Assembly (NCBI GenBank): GCA_910574455.1
Contig: CAJSYZ010000004.1
Span: 496,001 to 560,000, forward strand
Length of the DNA: 64,000 nt
Direction of reading: 5' to 3'
Origin: Trichaptum fuscoviolaceum
Taxonomy: Eukaryota; Basidiomycota; Agaricomycetes; Hymenochaetales; Trichaptaceae
Shown here: one piece after another, positions 48,168 to 58,484 of the stretch
Layout of the letters: the number at the start of each line of letters is the position of its first letter
How positions within the stretch are numbered: the first letter of the stretch is position 1
Notes under the pieces: model-generated
Database searches by the model: none
Told to the model about the DNA's origin: nothing
What the model saw: the letters and a program-made list of their open reading frames with translations, nothing else
Translations under genes and position numbers: made by a program

Positions 48168-49596
48168 ATGGCATCATCAACTGTGCGTACAATATCCGTC
48201 CCTTTTGCAAACTGCGGCTCATCCACCTCATATCTAGTATCCAAACGTCACACAGCAGCAAGAGCTTTGTGCAAACGCCCGCATCGCGCAGAAGCTTAGA
48301 GGACCTGTGCTGTTTATCCCTGGAAGCTCAAATAGCACGAGGCGGCAAAGCAGCTCCGCCAAAAAAGAGCAGAAGCTCTGCGATGCACTCTCATGGATAG
48401 CTCTGACCTTCGTACGAGAGGCAACTGGCAGGGATGTGGCCGTATGCTTAAATCCAACCAAGCCGATAGAGCTCCTCGTATCTGACAATCTAGGAAGCAA
48501 ACAGAGACCGGGCGACATTGAGGTTGTGCAGTCCATAGTGTCTATCACGACTCTTGCTCTAAATGCTTCGATGAAAGCACAAGCCAACTATACGCCCCAT
48601 ACAGAGAATATATACAACAAAACAATCGACAGGATGGTAGGACTGAACTGGGATAGGATTGGGCGAAAGATGGCGAAGATTAGCTCTGTACTAAGGCATC
48701 ATCAGCCTTCCAACGGTCTGCAAAAGTTTGTGGAAGACCGGCTTGAACTCTGGGTGACATCTCGTAAAGCATCTGGGTTGGCTACGGAAATGTTCACTGC
48801 ATTGAAGAAGGAGAGCAATGCTAGTATCTCCGCTACAAATGGAGATCAAAATGTTCTTCTTCTGAAGAAATCTCTCTCGGGACTCTTTGACCTATCAGGT
48901 CAAATCGCTTCCGCTGCGCCAAATAACCGCGAGAAGACAGTGAAATCTCTGTACAAAGCGTTTATTCAGCACTGCGGATACATAGAGAATTCAGACTTCC
49001 TCGAGTCTTCTGTGCACGCAGACTATCTGGACGAGCAGTCAAAGTACCCTTTTATCAAGCTGCGACGTCGAATAAGAAATCTCACCAAGTATAACGCCGG
49101 CGCCTTCTTGTTCCTAAAGGACGGCATCACCTACATTCGGCAGTTTGTCGGAGAACATGACGATCTGAATAAATTCTTGACGTTCACTTTTATCGGCGAC
49201 TCACTTGGGGTAAACATATCCCCTCAACAAATTAAATGGCCGAACGCTCCTACTATTCGCAACGTTCCAGGAGCAAGTTTGTGGAAAGCAAGTGCGCAGT
49301 TTGCAGCCCATGTTCATTGCGAGGTCGCAATGGTCTATTACATCGTAATACGTGACCTATCACTTCGAGTAATCGGGACTTCCACCCTACCATGCAATGC
49401 ATGCCGTGACTTCATCGATGCCGTCTCAAACCAGAGTTCCTATTACGGTTGGAAGCTCCCCCCATATTCATTCAAAGAGGAGTATGACTGGTTGATGATA
49501 CCTACCGATCCCAAAACTCCGGTGAAGGCATATTTCGAGACGGTCTATAACGCAGTAAAAGAGAGGGCACTGAATTATATCAGAGCACAACAGTGA
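48168..49596 (+). CDS. dlpB copy 2: OTT_1508-like deaminase-domain protein, short type
   Basis: Exon 1 is 48168-48182 (M-A-S-S-T), the intron 48183-48237 and exon 2 48238-49596, giving 457 aa. The signature is HVHCEVAMVYY (H365, E367) and PCNACRDF (C391, C394). KLRRRIRNLTKYNAGAFLF precedes it, as in copy 1. The predicted protein is identical to copy 3 over the long exon. No signal peptide or membrane helix was seen. Role unknown; the intact zinc ligands and catalytic Glu argue for an active deaminase fold. Confidence 0.88.
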
Positions 49597-51008
49597 TAAC
49601 GTTGAGGCATTACTTACGCAACATGTATCATTAGTATTAATGAATATTCAAGCACTTTCCATGTCCCTCCTGGCGGCGCGCCGATCTCTATCCTTCCGTT
49701 AATTTCGTTCATGCTGACTCTATTCCATGGTACGCGATAGTGGTGGCAGGAGGGATGATAGTACTCGCATCGGCAAATGAACCATATAAGAATGTACTTA
49801 CCTTTCCCTCACTTGTATTCCGAAAGAGAAACGCTGTTGAGAATAGAATCAAGTGCTGAGACGTTATGAGTGGTGAGAGAAGTGTGTAGTTCAAACTTGT
49901 GTCATGTATAGTCCCATGAAGCGTCGGACTCCAAGACAAACTAGGAGTTGGGAAGTTGAAGTGTAGAAATTTGGTCCGGTAGTTGGAAGGACCTCGAAGA
50001 AGGAAGAACTTGAAGTACCACGACTCGTTGAATACAAGATAAGTGAAAAGGGGGTGGATGTGTACAATGCCCGAAGAAGAACTGAACAGTAAAAGAGACA
50101 GAAAGAAGAGGAGAAACAACGAAGACAACTGATGAAGGACAACTAACGGCCCCCACTCTTCCGCAAGACGGAGTCTTCGCGCGTCCTCCCAACACGAGAG
50201 ACCCATATCAAAGAAACACCGTGTAAGAATGAAACAAGATGATCAGGAGAACGCACTGATGCGTAGACTCCAATCACCCGTCCGTATGACTTCTACGTGC
50301 GGCGACGACGCACGCCTTCGCGAGAAGTCCAGAGAAAAAATAGAAACCTTCGACTCCTGTACATCCGTGAGGTGCTCGCGCGCTTACCGCAGAGAGAAAC
50401 CCAGATTCTAAAAAAACTCAGTACTGGCCCTCACCCTCGAGGCCCCGTCCGTCGACACCAGCGTTGCGCCCGTCTTGAATTCTCACTCTCACTCACACGT
50501 AGTAGTGGTGGAGAAAGAACATTGATTTTCACACGGTATTACATGAGGTGACTTTCACCGGAGTAAATTGCCTGTGAACCGGCTACTACTCCGGCCGTGA
50601 CGCAGACTACCCGACTCCCCGTTTTCCGCTACTACTACTATTTCCACGCCACCATGGCACCCGGTCGCCTGTCCGTACCTCCACCCATCGCATTGTCCGT
50701 TGTGTGATTACCGGTGACCTCTGTGCTTTGGCAGGTCTATCGCTCGTGCCGAGGTACAGTCTTCCTTTCGCTATTTGGCTTCGAGTGTCGACCGGCGACC
50801 TTCTGGGTAAGCTTCTTAAATGGTTCATTTGCCGATGCGAGTACTATCATCCCTCCTGCCACCACTATCGCGTACCATGGAATAGAGTCAGCATGAACGA
50901 AATTAACGGAAGGATAGAGATCGGCGCGCCGCCAGGAGGGACATGGAAAGTGCTTGAATATTCATTAATACTAATGATACATGTTGCGTAAGTAATGCCT
51001 CAACGTTA
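49597..51008. other. Centre of the palindrome: arm ends and about 1-kb spacer
   Basis: The unique spacer is about 49786-50819. The arms end in DNA that encodes GSFADASTIIPPATTIAYHG in one frame on both sides. Just inward, each side has a GGTAAG donor-like site after short sequences that resemble each other (FRNTSEGK and LRVSTGDLLGK). I infer two diverged remnants of one unknown gene facing each other. The 165-aa frame at 49709-50206 is low-complexity and not convincing as a gene. Confidence 0.45.
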
Positions 51009-52437
51009 TCACTGTTGTGCTCTGATATAATTCAGTGCCCTCTCTTTTACTGCGTTATAGACCGTCTCGAAATATGCCTTCACCGGAGTTTTGGGATCGG
51101 TAGGTATCATCAACCAGTCATACTCCTCTTTGAATGAATATGGGGGGAGCTTCCAACCGTAATAGGAACTCTGGTTTGAGACGGCATCGATGAAGTCACG
51201 GCATGCATTGCATGGTAGGGTGGAAGTCCCGATTACTCGAAGTGATAGGTCACGTATTACGATGTAATAGACCATTGCGACCTCGCAATGAACATGGGCT
51301 GCAAACTGCGCACTTGCTTTCCACAAACTTGCTCCTGGAACGTTGCGAATAGTAGGAGCGTTCGGCCATTTAATTTGTTGAGGGGATATGTTTACCCCAA
51401 GTGAGTCGCCGATAAAAGTGAACGTCAAGAATTTATTCAGATCGTCATGTTCTCCGACAAACTGCCGAATGTAGGTGATGCCGTCCTTTAGGAACAAGAA
51501 GGCGCCGGCGTTATACTTGGTGAGATTTCTTATTCGACGTCGCAGCTTGATAAAAGGGTACTTTGACTGCTCGTCCAGATAGTCTGCGTGCACAGAAGAC
51601 TCGAGGAAGTCTGAATTCTCTATGTATCCGCAGTGCTGAATAAACGCTTTGTACAGAGATTTCACTGTCTTCTCGCGGTTATTTGGCGCAGCGGAAGCGA
51701 TTTGACCTGATAGGTCAAAGAGTCCCGAGAGAGATTTCTTCAGAAGAAGAACATTTTGATCTCCATTTGTAGCGGAGATACTAGCATTGCTCTCCTTCTT
51801 CAATGCAGTGAACATTTCCGTAGCCAACCCAGATGCTTTACGAGATGTCACCCAGAGTTCAAGCCGGTCTTCCACAAACTTTTGCAGACCGTTGGAAGGC
51901 TGATGATGCCTTAGTACAGAGCTAATCTTCGCCATCTTTCGCCCAATCCTATCCCAGTTCAGTCCTACCATCCTGTCGATTGTTTTGTTGTATATATTCT
52001 CTGTATGGGGCGTATAGTTGGCTTGTGCTTTCATCGAAGCATTTAGAGCAAGAGTCGTGATAGACACTATGGACTGCACAACCTCAATGTCGCCCGGTCT
52101 CTGTTTGCTTCCTAGATTGTCAGATACGAGGAGCTCTATCGGCTTGGTTGGATTTAAGCATACGGCCACATCCCTGCCAGTTGCCTCTCGTACGAAGGTC
52201 AGAGCTATCCATGAGAGTGCATCGCAGAGCTTCTGCTCTTTTTTGGCGGAGCTGCTTTGCCGCCTCGTGCTATTTGAGCTTCCAGGGATAAACAGCACAG
52301 GTCCTCTAAGCTTCTGCGCGATGCGGGCGTTTGCACAAAGCTCTTGCTGCTGTGTGACGTTTGGATACTAGATATGAGGTGGATGAGCCGCAGTTTGCAA
52401 AAGGGACGGATATTGTACGCACAGTTGATGATGCCAT
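51009..52437 (-). CDS. dlpB copy 3: OTT_1508-like deaminase-domain protein, short type
   Basis: Exon 1 is 52423-52437, the intron 52368-52422 and exon 2 51009-52367; 457 aa, identical in the long exon to copy 2. The active-site residues are the same (H365, E367, C391, C394). About 460 bp of the original upstream region remains before the 5.0-kb insertion, so its core promoter is probably kept. The A-run in the TATA-like motif is one base shorter than in copy 2. Whether it is still co-expressed with dlpA copy 3, now 6 kb away, is open. Confidence 0.88.
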
Positions 52438-52897
52438 TCCACTGTAAGTCTCCAGCGTGAGTGGATGCAAGTCTAATGAGACTGTTTGGGCTTTTATCTG
52501 TCGGCTCACCGAAGCTGTGTGACTAAGATAACTGACCATACCTGACCCGGGGCCGTTTACCAGTTCCACACTATAGCATTCTGAAACATCTCGGAATTAG
52601 AGGCTAGAAGGAAAGGATAGATTGCGCTGGGTATAACAGCCGGCGCAGCCACAGAACTGCCAGTGGCCGTTGACCCGGATGCTTGTACAAACTCCATTCA
52701 ACACTCCCGTCGTCTCAAATTTGATCTGATTAATGATCTTCCTAACTGAGTAATAGAGAGTAATAATGCTGTTTACTATAATAGTAATACTACTTTTAGA
52801 GCTAGCATTATAGTAAGCGGAGTCCGAGTCCAAGCTTGACGCCACTTCTCACGGTTGCGTCTTTGCCCACAGGCAATGTTATCTCCTAGGAACTATA
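52438..52897. promoter_or_regulatory. dlpB-side half of the split intergenic region, copy 3
   Basis: Inverted match to 47.71-48.17 kb. It ends at AACTATA, where the insertion begins. Confidence 0.55.
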
Positions 52898-53770
52898 ACG
52901 CCCCGAGGGGCCTGCAATACGCAGGCAAAACCCGAGACCACCTCGGGGCTTTTGAGCTCTACAACTTGAAACATGATACAAGTAGTAAACCTTTTATAGT
53001 TTTCGTTCTAATCTTTTTTCACTTCCTGCCACTGGCATCCTTTCCGAGTCTTTCCATAGCCTCAGGAAAACTACTTTCTGCTGAAAGTGACTTAAGCGTC
53101 ACTTAAATGTTCTGAGCACGATCAGCTTTCTGAAATCAGTGCTGATGACTTAAAACAGTGTTTAAGTCAGTCAGTTAGGTCAGTCAGGTCAGACATTCAG
53201 GCAGTTCAGTCATTCAGTCACTCAGGTAATATAAGTATATAATTATATTATAAGCACAAAATAAGTCCAATAGTTAGTAAACTAAGAATTCGCTGCCTAC
53301 CCACAAGCGGGCGCAGAGGGGGACGCTGCGCGCTTTGCAACGACACTGTCCACTGACACTGACACTCAGCACAGGTGGTGTTGGTGCTGGTTCTGCCTTG
53401 ATTTGTGTAAGCGCGGGAGAACTTGTGCATGAGAGTGGGGTTGGAGGGTGGGCGGCGGGACAAGGGCTTGGATCCAGGAGTAGACGTGGGCGCTGCTGTC
53501 GATGACGGACCTTGTGAGCCAGAACTGTTGTTGTGTTGTTTGTTGTTGGGCTACTCCAGCAGCTATAACTTCTGGTTCCTCTTCTTCCTTGGCCTTACCA
53601 GTAGTATTATCAGCAGATAAATGTCATGAAGTACACAGCCACTTACCGAGGAGGCACAAGGAATTTCATCTTCATCACTATTGTATGCGCCATTCTTCTC
53701 AACCTTGTGGACAATTTGCTTGCCTGCACCTGTTAACTGCTGCTGTGTCCTCGTCTTCGTCTGATTCGTC
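52898..53770. other. Left part of the insertion: hairpin end and low-complexity DNA
   Basis: After the terminal stem-loop there is a GTCAGT/CAGTCA-rich stretch (about 53155-53230) and AT-rich sequence. No protein motif was recognised. Confidence 0.45.
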
Positions 53771-53772
53771 TA

Positions 53773-55250
53773 TTAAACCCTCTCGTGTCTTATTTTCCTT
53801 GCAATATTAACGCTTTTGACGTTCCTGGATAACAAATAATAAAGTTCATTCCTCGAATAGTGAGAAAGGAAGAATTGAGCAAACCTCAGTCTCCTTGGCC
53901 TCTTCATCACGGGTGTCCTCAACATCCATCTCATCCAAGTCGTCCTCGTCCCCTCTGTCCCTTTCCCACCTCCGGACGTTATCAACACCCTCTTCATCAT
54001 CTTCCTCGAATAGCCCGCCACAGTCTTCAGTCTCCTCCCCCCGGAGCCCTGCGAACTGCCCCCAATATCGTACACGAGACTCGCGCCAGTCGTGGTACCG
54101 CTCGCGATCGACGCAGAGATACCATTCACTGCGCTACTGCGCAAGCGCATTCACCAGCGGTCCATCTCGCGATTCTTCTCCCATCTTCGCCATCAGCTTC
54201 TCCGCTCCCTCGAGGCTCGGCGTGATCTGGTGCGACGCTTCTGAGGCTTGTACCACCGGTGCGCAGGCACGTACTTGAACATCTGATCCGCAGCGGGCGT
54301 GAACAGCGCGTGCGTCTTGCTCTTCGCCGCCTCCTCCATCCGTCCCACCATACCTTGCTGCCCGTCCCATCCTCCACGACCCAGGGATAGCGTTCCTCTC
54401 GAGTCTCGACACTCTGTCGGATGTGCTCGTGCACCAGGAACACCTGCCGAGTCTTCTTCTTGAACTTGCGTTTCCGCTTGTCTTTGTCTTTGACATCCTT
54501 CCCTTTCTGTGGGTTCGCCTCGTTGTGGATCGGCCGCTCCTCTGCATCGACCATGACTATACGTCCGTCTGCACCAATGACGGGTTTACCATCTGCCCCT
54601 AACATCGGCTTCATGGGCACCTGCGAGCTGACGCCGCCCACACCTTCCCCAGTAGGGTCACGGAGCAGCTCCTTGTGGTTGAGTTTCACGGGCCGCGGCC
54701 ACGTACTGATGTCGACCGGTTTCCGTAAGTCGAACATCATCACGTCGTATTGCCACCCATGTCTGTCGCAGCTCAACAGCTCGAACTCCTGGTACGGCGC
54801 GCCCTCGCCTCTGACAGCCGTGAACGTTGAGGTCAAAGACGACCTGGTGCCCTTGACCTTGATCTCAGACTTCGGCCCGAGCTTCACCAGCGGCTTCCCT
54901 GCATCTGGCTCTGTCTTGACTTTCAGCTTCAGTTGCGACGGCGGCGGTGGGGGTGGCTTTTGGACTTGCACCAGGATGGGTCGGTACAGATTCTTTTGGA
55001 AGAGCGTGGGCTCTCTTTTTTCTCGCTTTATGTTCCGCACAGAGGTGGCTTTGCGCGTCGAATGGCTTAAGCTCCAGGATCGAGTTGTGTGGGCTGTCGT
55101 ATGTGCTTTGGGTGTCCAGTTGGACTGCATCGGTTTTTCCCAACGTCAGGATCCCAACCTTCCGTATCCATGACCGCTACGCCAGGCGCATGCTCAGCTT
55201 CACCATCCGAAGGCCTCCGTGCTAGAGAGCCAGCGATCTGTCGGCTAGTA
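53773..55250 (-). pseudogene. Captured fragment of TFIIF large subunit (RAP74-like)
   Basis: The minus strand reads YQEFELLSCDRHGWQYDVMM, a run of PVDISTWPRPVKLNHKEL, a basic KKKTRQVFLVHEH and RYPWVVEDGTGS, matching the N-terminal dimerisation domain of the TFIIF alpha subunit. After that the matching sequence jumps frame at least twice: ADQMFKYVPAHRWYK lies in one frame and SLEGAEKLMAKMGEE in another. The acidic EEDDEEGVDNVRR and GDEDDLDEMDVEDTRDEEA come later. The gene therefore cannot give a normal protein. A working TFIIF alpha gene should exist elsewhere in the genome. The fragment lies wholly inside the insertion. Confidence 0.75.
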
Positions 55251-55479
55251 ATAATGCTGCGCTTATGGAAATCTACCATGCGCTGACGTTATTCGGAAAC
55301 ACTGGACAGCCAATCGAGCACGCAAGATAGCACCCTCGTCTTCCGTAGACTTAAGCGCCATTTAAATTGTCTTCGTAAGCTGGGACAACATGTGTGCTGA
55401 TGAACTCGATTCAATAGGAAACCACTGTAACCAGAGTCAGATTGCAGATTAGAGACAGAAAATATGAACTTACCCATCC

Positions 55480-56510
55480 AGGCATGAGACCGAGACTACG
55501 ACGAACATAAACACCAAGGGCACCTTTGCGACCGAACTCGACAGCGACTAAGCCGAACGGCTCATCACGCAAAGATATTAAAGCAAGTCGGCACCACTGA
55601 ACAAGTACGGAGGCAGAGCAGTGAACTCAAGCTTCGAGTACACTCGGTCCGGATACATCTCCATGAGACGAGCAAGCTTCTCCGCAGCGAAACGACCATA
55701 CAAATCAATGACGGGACCGACACAGATCAACGGAATCGAAGCGTGTTTTCCCAGTCTGCCAATCATGAATGAGCAAACATTCGTCTAGTTTGTAATATAG
55801 CATTGAAGGACTCACAGCGAAGGCATCACGTCCACAATAAGATCCACACCTACTGCTTCAACCAACGACCGACGAACACGAAGAGATCCGTTGAGTCCGG
55901 ATTCGAGAGCGAGTGCACATGCTTGGGTGTCCAGAGCGCCGGATACCGCGCCCACGACCGTTTACCATACCTGTCAGAGATACCAGCGACACCGATCGAT
56001 TTCTGGTGCACACTAATAAAGGATACCGCAGCGTGGAGCAAGTTGAACGTGTTACCGAACTGAACGTACTTCGTGCAGTGCTCCTTGCTGATATAGAATG
56101 CCGAGCACACTTCCTTCATTTCTTCCTTCGTGCGTTGCGGCCACAGGCCCTGGAACCCCGCGTTGTGGAGAGACAAGCATACCGGAAAGACCTTCGGGAG
56201 GAGATAGATAGCAGCGAGTGCACCGTGGTTATCGTTGGCGTGGTAGATATTAATGTGCGGGTATCGCCTGACGGTCGCGCAATAGCCTGGTTCCATGTCG
56301 AGTAGAAGATGGCTGAGCTGAGGTCATCCATGCGCGCAGGATACGAGTCCGCCTTCGTTTGCGCACGGAAGACCGGTGAGTTGAGGATAACGTACGTGAT
56401 GTTGTCGAGTACGTGCGTCTCAACCTCAATGAGGTAAGGCTCGCCGAAGATAATAACTTCGATAGGTTCTGCAGGTTCACCAGCGGGGTAATCAACTAGA
56501 TAACAGGCCG
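55480..56510 (-). pseudogene. Captured fragment of alpha-1,3-glucan synthase (Ags/Mok type)
   Basis: Minus-strand pieces in order: [113 protein letters not shown] and [25 protein letters not shown] sequence split between frames. These fit the glycogen-synthase-like cytosolic domain of the cell-wall alpha-1,3-glucan synthase. Only about 350 of the roughly 2,400 residues are present, with frame changes. It is adjacent to the TFIIF piece on the same strand, as expected for captured host DNA. Confidence 0.8.
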
Positions 56511-56748
56511 AGCTTCGCCAGCAGATCCCTTACTCCCTCATTCCCTGCATTTGGCTCTCCACTTTAATAGTCCATGTCATAAAGGATGTCAGTAAATAAC
56601 AGAAACAAAGTGTAGAGAGAATTGCTTGGGTTATATTGGAAAGCAAACCCGATAATGAAAATGTGGTGAAAATGAACAGGTATCCCGTGCCGGCAGTTTA
56701 GGGGAGGTGCAAATATGCAGGTATCCCACAGCAATTTAGGGGATACAG

Positions 56749-57698
56749 TGCCCTTACTAGACTCGCAAGCCAGTCGTTTCAAAGAAACGACTGGTCCGAC
56801 TCAATCAGAAGTAGCCGAGTCACCTCAATTTGACCGATTTGGAATTGAATATAAAGGGAAGGACCCTACTGCTTGACCGAAAGAGTGAAAGAGAGACAAA
56901 ATAAGTACCAAAGTCCCACGCAATTTGCGCCGGTCATAGGACCGACGCGCGCGTCTACGCGCCTCTTTTCCAACCACACCGTACCACGGTGTCGTATTTA
57001 TGTCGTTAATTTATTATGCAGTATTCTACACCGTTGAAGCGCCCATTAGGGGAGCGTAATCAAAATATAACATTCACTCCTTTCATTGTAGGCCAAGTTA
57101 CTAAGTCTCCAAAGCGAAACTATAGTCGAAATAAACGCTTCAAAGTCGACCCCGCAGCTAGCGCGACTCCGAACAGCTCGAGCGCATTGTCACAAACCAA
57201 GATGCCTTCGAAAATGACCGCAACACAATACTAATGCCATGCTAAATGCAAGAGTCTTCCCATTCCCTGTGCCTACGTCGAGCACAACATCCCGGCCCCT
57301 CAAAACAGCTTCGGCTGTGTCTATTTGCCAGTCGAAGGGCTCGGAACCAAAAGTTTGACGGCCTAAGGACTTCAATGAGTCTCTGTCAAGCTCTCTGGAC
57401 TCGTAGAACCTCATAGCAAATAGATAGTAAAGATGTAGCACAAAAAATCTGCATGTATTCGCTATGTGATTCTAATACAAGTGGAATTTCAAAAAGAAAA
57501 AAAGAGTGACCGGGCCTCGGGAAGCCACCGGCAACTTAAGAACCCTGTGAAATTATGCCACCAGTAAGCTGAATAATCAGGCACCATGTGACCCATGGGT
57601 CACAATGAGGTTACTCGCCTACCTACTGATTGAGTCGGACCAGTCGTTACTACAACACAACACTAAGTAACGACTGGCTTGCGAGTCTATGCCCTTAC
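56749..57698. mobile_element. Nested TIR element with 9-bp target duplication (MULE-like)
   Basis: The element spans 56758-57689 (932 bp) and is flanked by TGCCCTTAC at 56749-56757 and 57690-57698. Its ends are inverted repeats beginning TAGACTCGCAAGCCAGTCGT. Each end carries a second, inverted CAGTCGTT copy, so each can fold into a hairpin (left 56758-56808, right 57626-57689). A 9-bp duplication is typical of Mutator-like elements. No transposase is encoded; the helicase piece inside is its only coding-like content. Confidence 0.8.
57190..57441 (-). pseudogene. RecQ-like helicase N-terminal fragment inside the nested element
   Basis: The frame reads FGSEPFDWQIDTAEAVLRG and then the Walker A-like DVGTGNGKTLAFSMALV, as at the start of basidiomycete RecQ-like helicases. 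It is cut off after about 80 residues, with no DEAH box or C-terminal domains, so it is a fragment. Confidence 0.65.
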
Positions 57699-57897
57699 TC
57701 CCACTGGGAGTAAGGGAATATCGAGTTTGCCTGCCATGGCGGCATGTTCACGAACACACTGGCGGTATCCGCAACCGCCAGTGGCAGTGATGAAGGGGGA
57801 AAGCGTGACTCGGAGAAGAATCACGTGCAATTTCAAGTTTCTACTGAAACCAGCGTTGCATTTAGCAGTTCAAACCCTCAACCTAACGGTCTCGGGA

Positions 57898-58484
57898 ATA
57901 CTAAAGCTCTCTCACGACACGCTCAATATACTCCTTTAATCATAACAATGAAACGTCAATGTACAGGCAACGGCCACAGGAATCGTATGGAGCACGCCGG
58001 GGAATCCGTAAGCGATCTACGGTTGATATACCGCGGCGGCTAAGAGTCATTCCTAGCCTCATCTAGAAAGCAAAGCAGGAATGGCCTCAGATCTATCCTT
58101 ATGTGGTTGAGGATGACGATAATATTAAGCTAGATCGTCGGCTGACATTCCTAATGAGACGTTTCTGCAGGTCAATGTTCCTTGGAGCAAACTACACTGC
58201 GACGCCATGACTTTAGCTATTCTATGCATGTACTCCGGTAGACTGTTACGCCTCTACACAGATGGAGACGGATACACACTACCGTCTTTTTGCTCAACAA
58301 ATTCTCTGCAATGCGTCCCAAAAGCTATATAACGGTACGCCTTGGAACCTCAGAGTCATCATCAAACCTCCATCGTTTCAAGAGAAAACACTTCCACTTT
58401 ACTCGCAATACTAATTAGAGTGCGTTCATTCTATTTGCTATCAGATATGGATATGTGTACTGACTCCTATCCGTACCGGCTAGA
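57898..58484. promoter_or_regulatory. dlpA-side half of the split intergenic region, copy 3
   Basis: Inverted match to 47.12-47.71 kb. The TATA box TATATAA at 58326-58332 is kept, 155 bp before the ATG. The insertion therefore leaves nearly 590 bp of upstream sequence for dlpA. Confidence 0.6.

Larger units (their letters stand above)
44614..49785 (+). repeat. Large inverted repeat, left arm
   Basis: This 5.2-kb arm is the reverse complement of 50820-61000, apart from the 5.0-kb insertion there. Inner-half coordinates sum to 100605 and outer-half coordinates to 105609. It contains a dlpA/dlpB pair. Most of it is nearly identical to the other arm; the outermost 150 bp near 44.62-44.75 kb are more diverged. 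Confidence 0.95.
52895..57900. mobile_element. 5.0-kb composite insertion between dlpB and dlpA copy 3
   Basis: Comparison with the empty site at 47.7 kb fixes the edges: element 52898-57897, flanked by the 3-bp repeat ATA. The termini are ACGCCCCGAGG and CTCGGGA on the top strand. A stem-loop near the left end pairs CCCCGAGG (52901) with CCTCGGGG (52941), and the left-end CCCGAGACC (52931) is the inverse of GGTCTCGGG at the right end. Inside are broken host-gene pieces (TFIIF large subunit, alpha-1,3-glucan synthase), all on the minus strand, and a nested element. No transposase was recognised, so it is probably non-autonomous. Class is uncertain: the 3-bp duplication is compatible with CACTA-like or Harbinger-like DNA transposons. 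Confidence 0.8.

Noticed and set aside
49709..50206. 165-aa minus-strand frame as a membrane protein gene
   Set aside because: The hydrophobic run is low-complexity Ser/Leu/Phe, and the frame crosses from unique spacer into the repeat arm past a likely splice donor.
54421..55173. 250-aa plus-strand frame
   Set aside because: It is the antisense of the TFIIF-like fragment, which has recognisable protein sequence on the minus strand.
52898..57897. Helitron as the class of the 5-kb insertion
   Set aside because: The insertion lacks a CTRR end with insertion between A and T, and it has a 3-bp repeat. Gene capture alone is not enough to call a Helitron.
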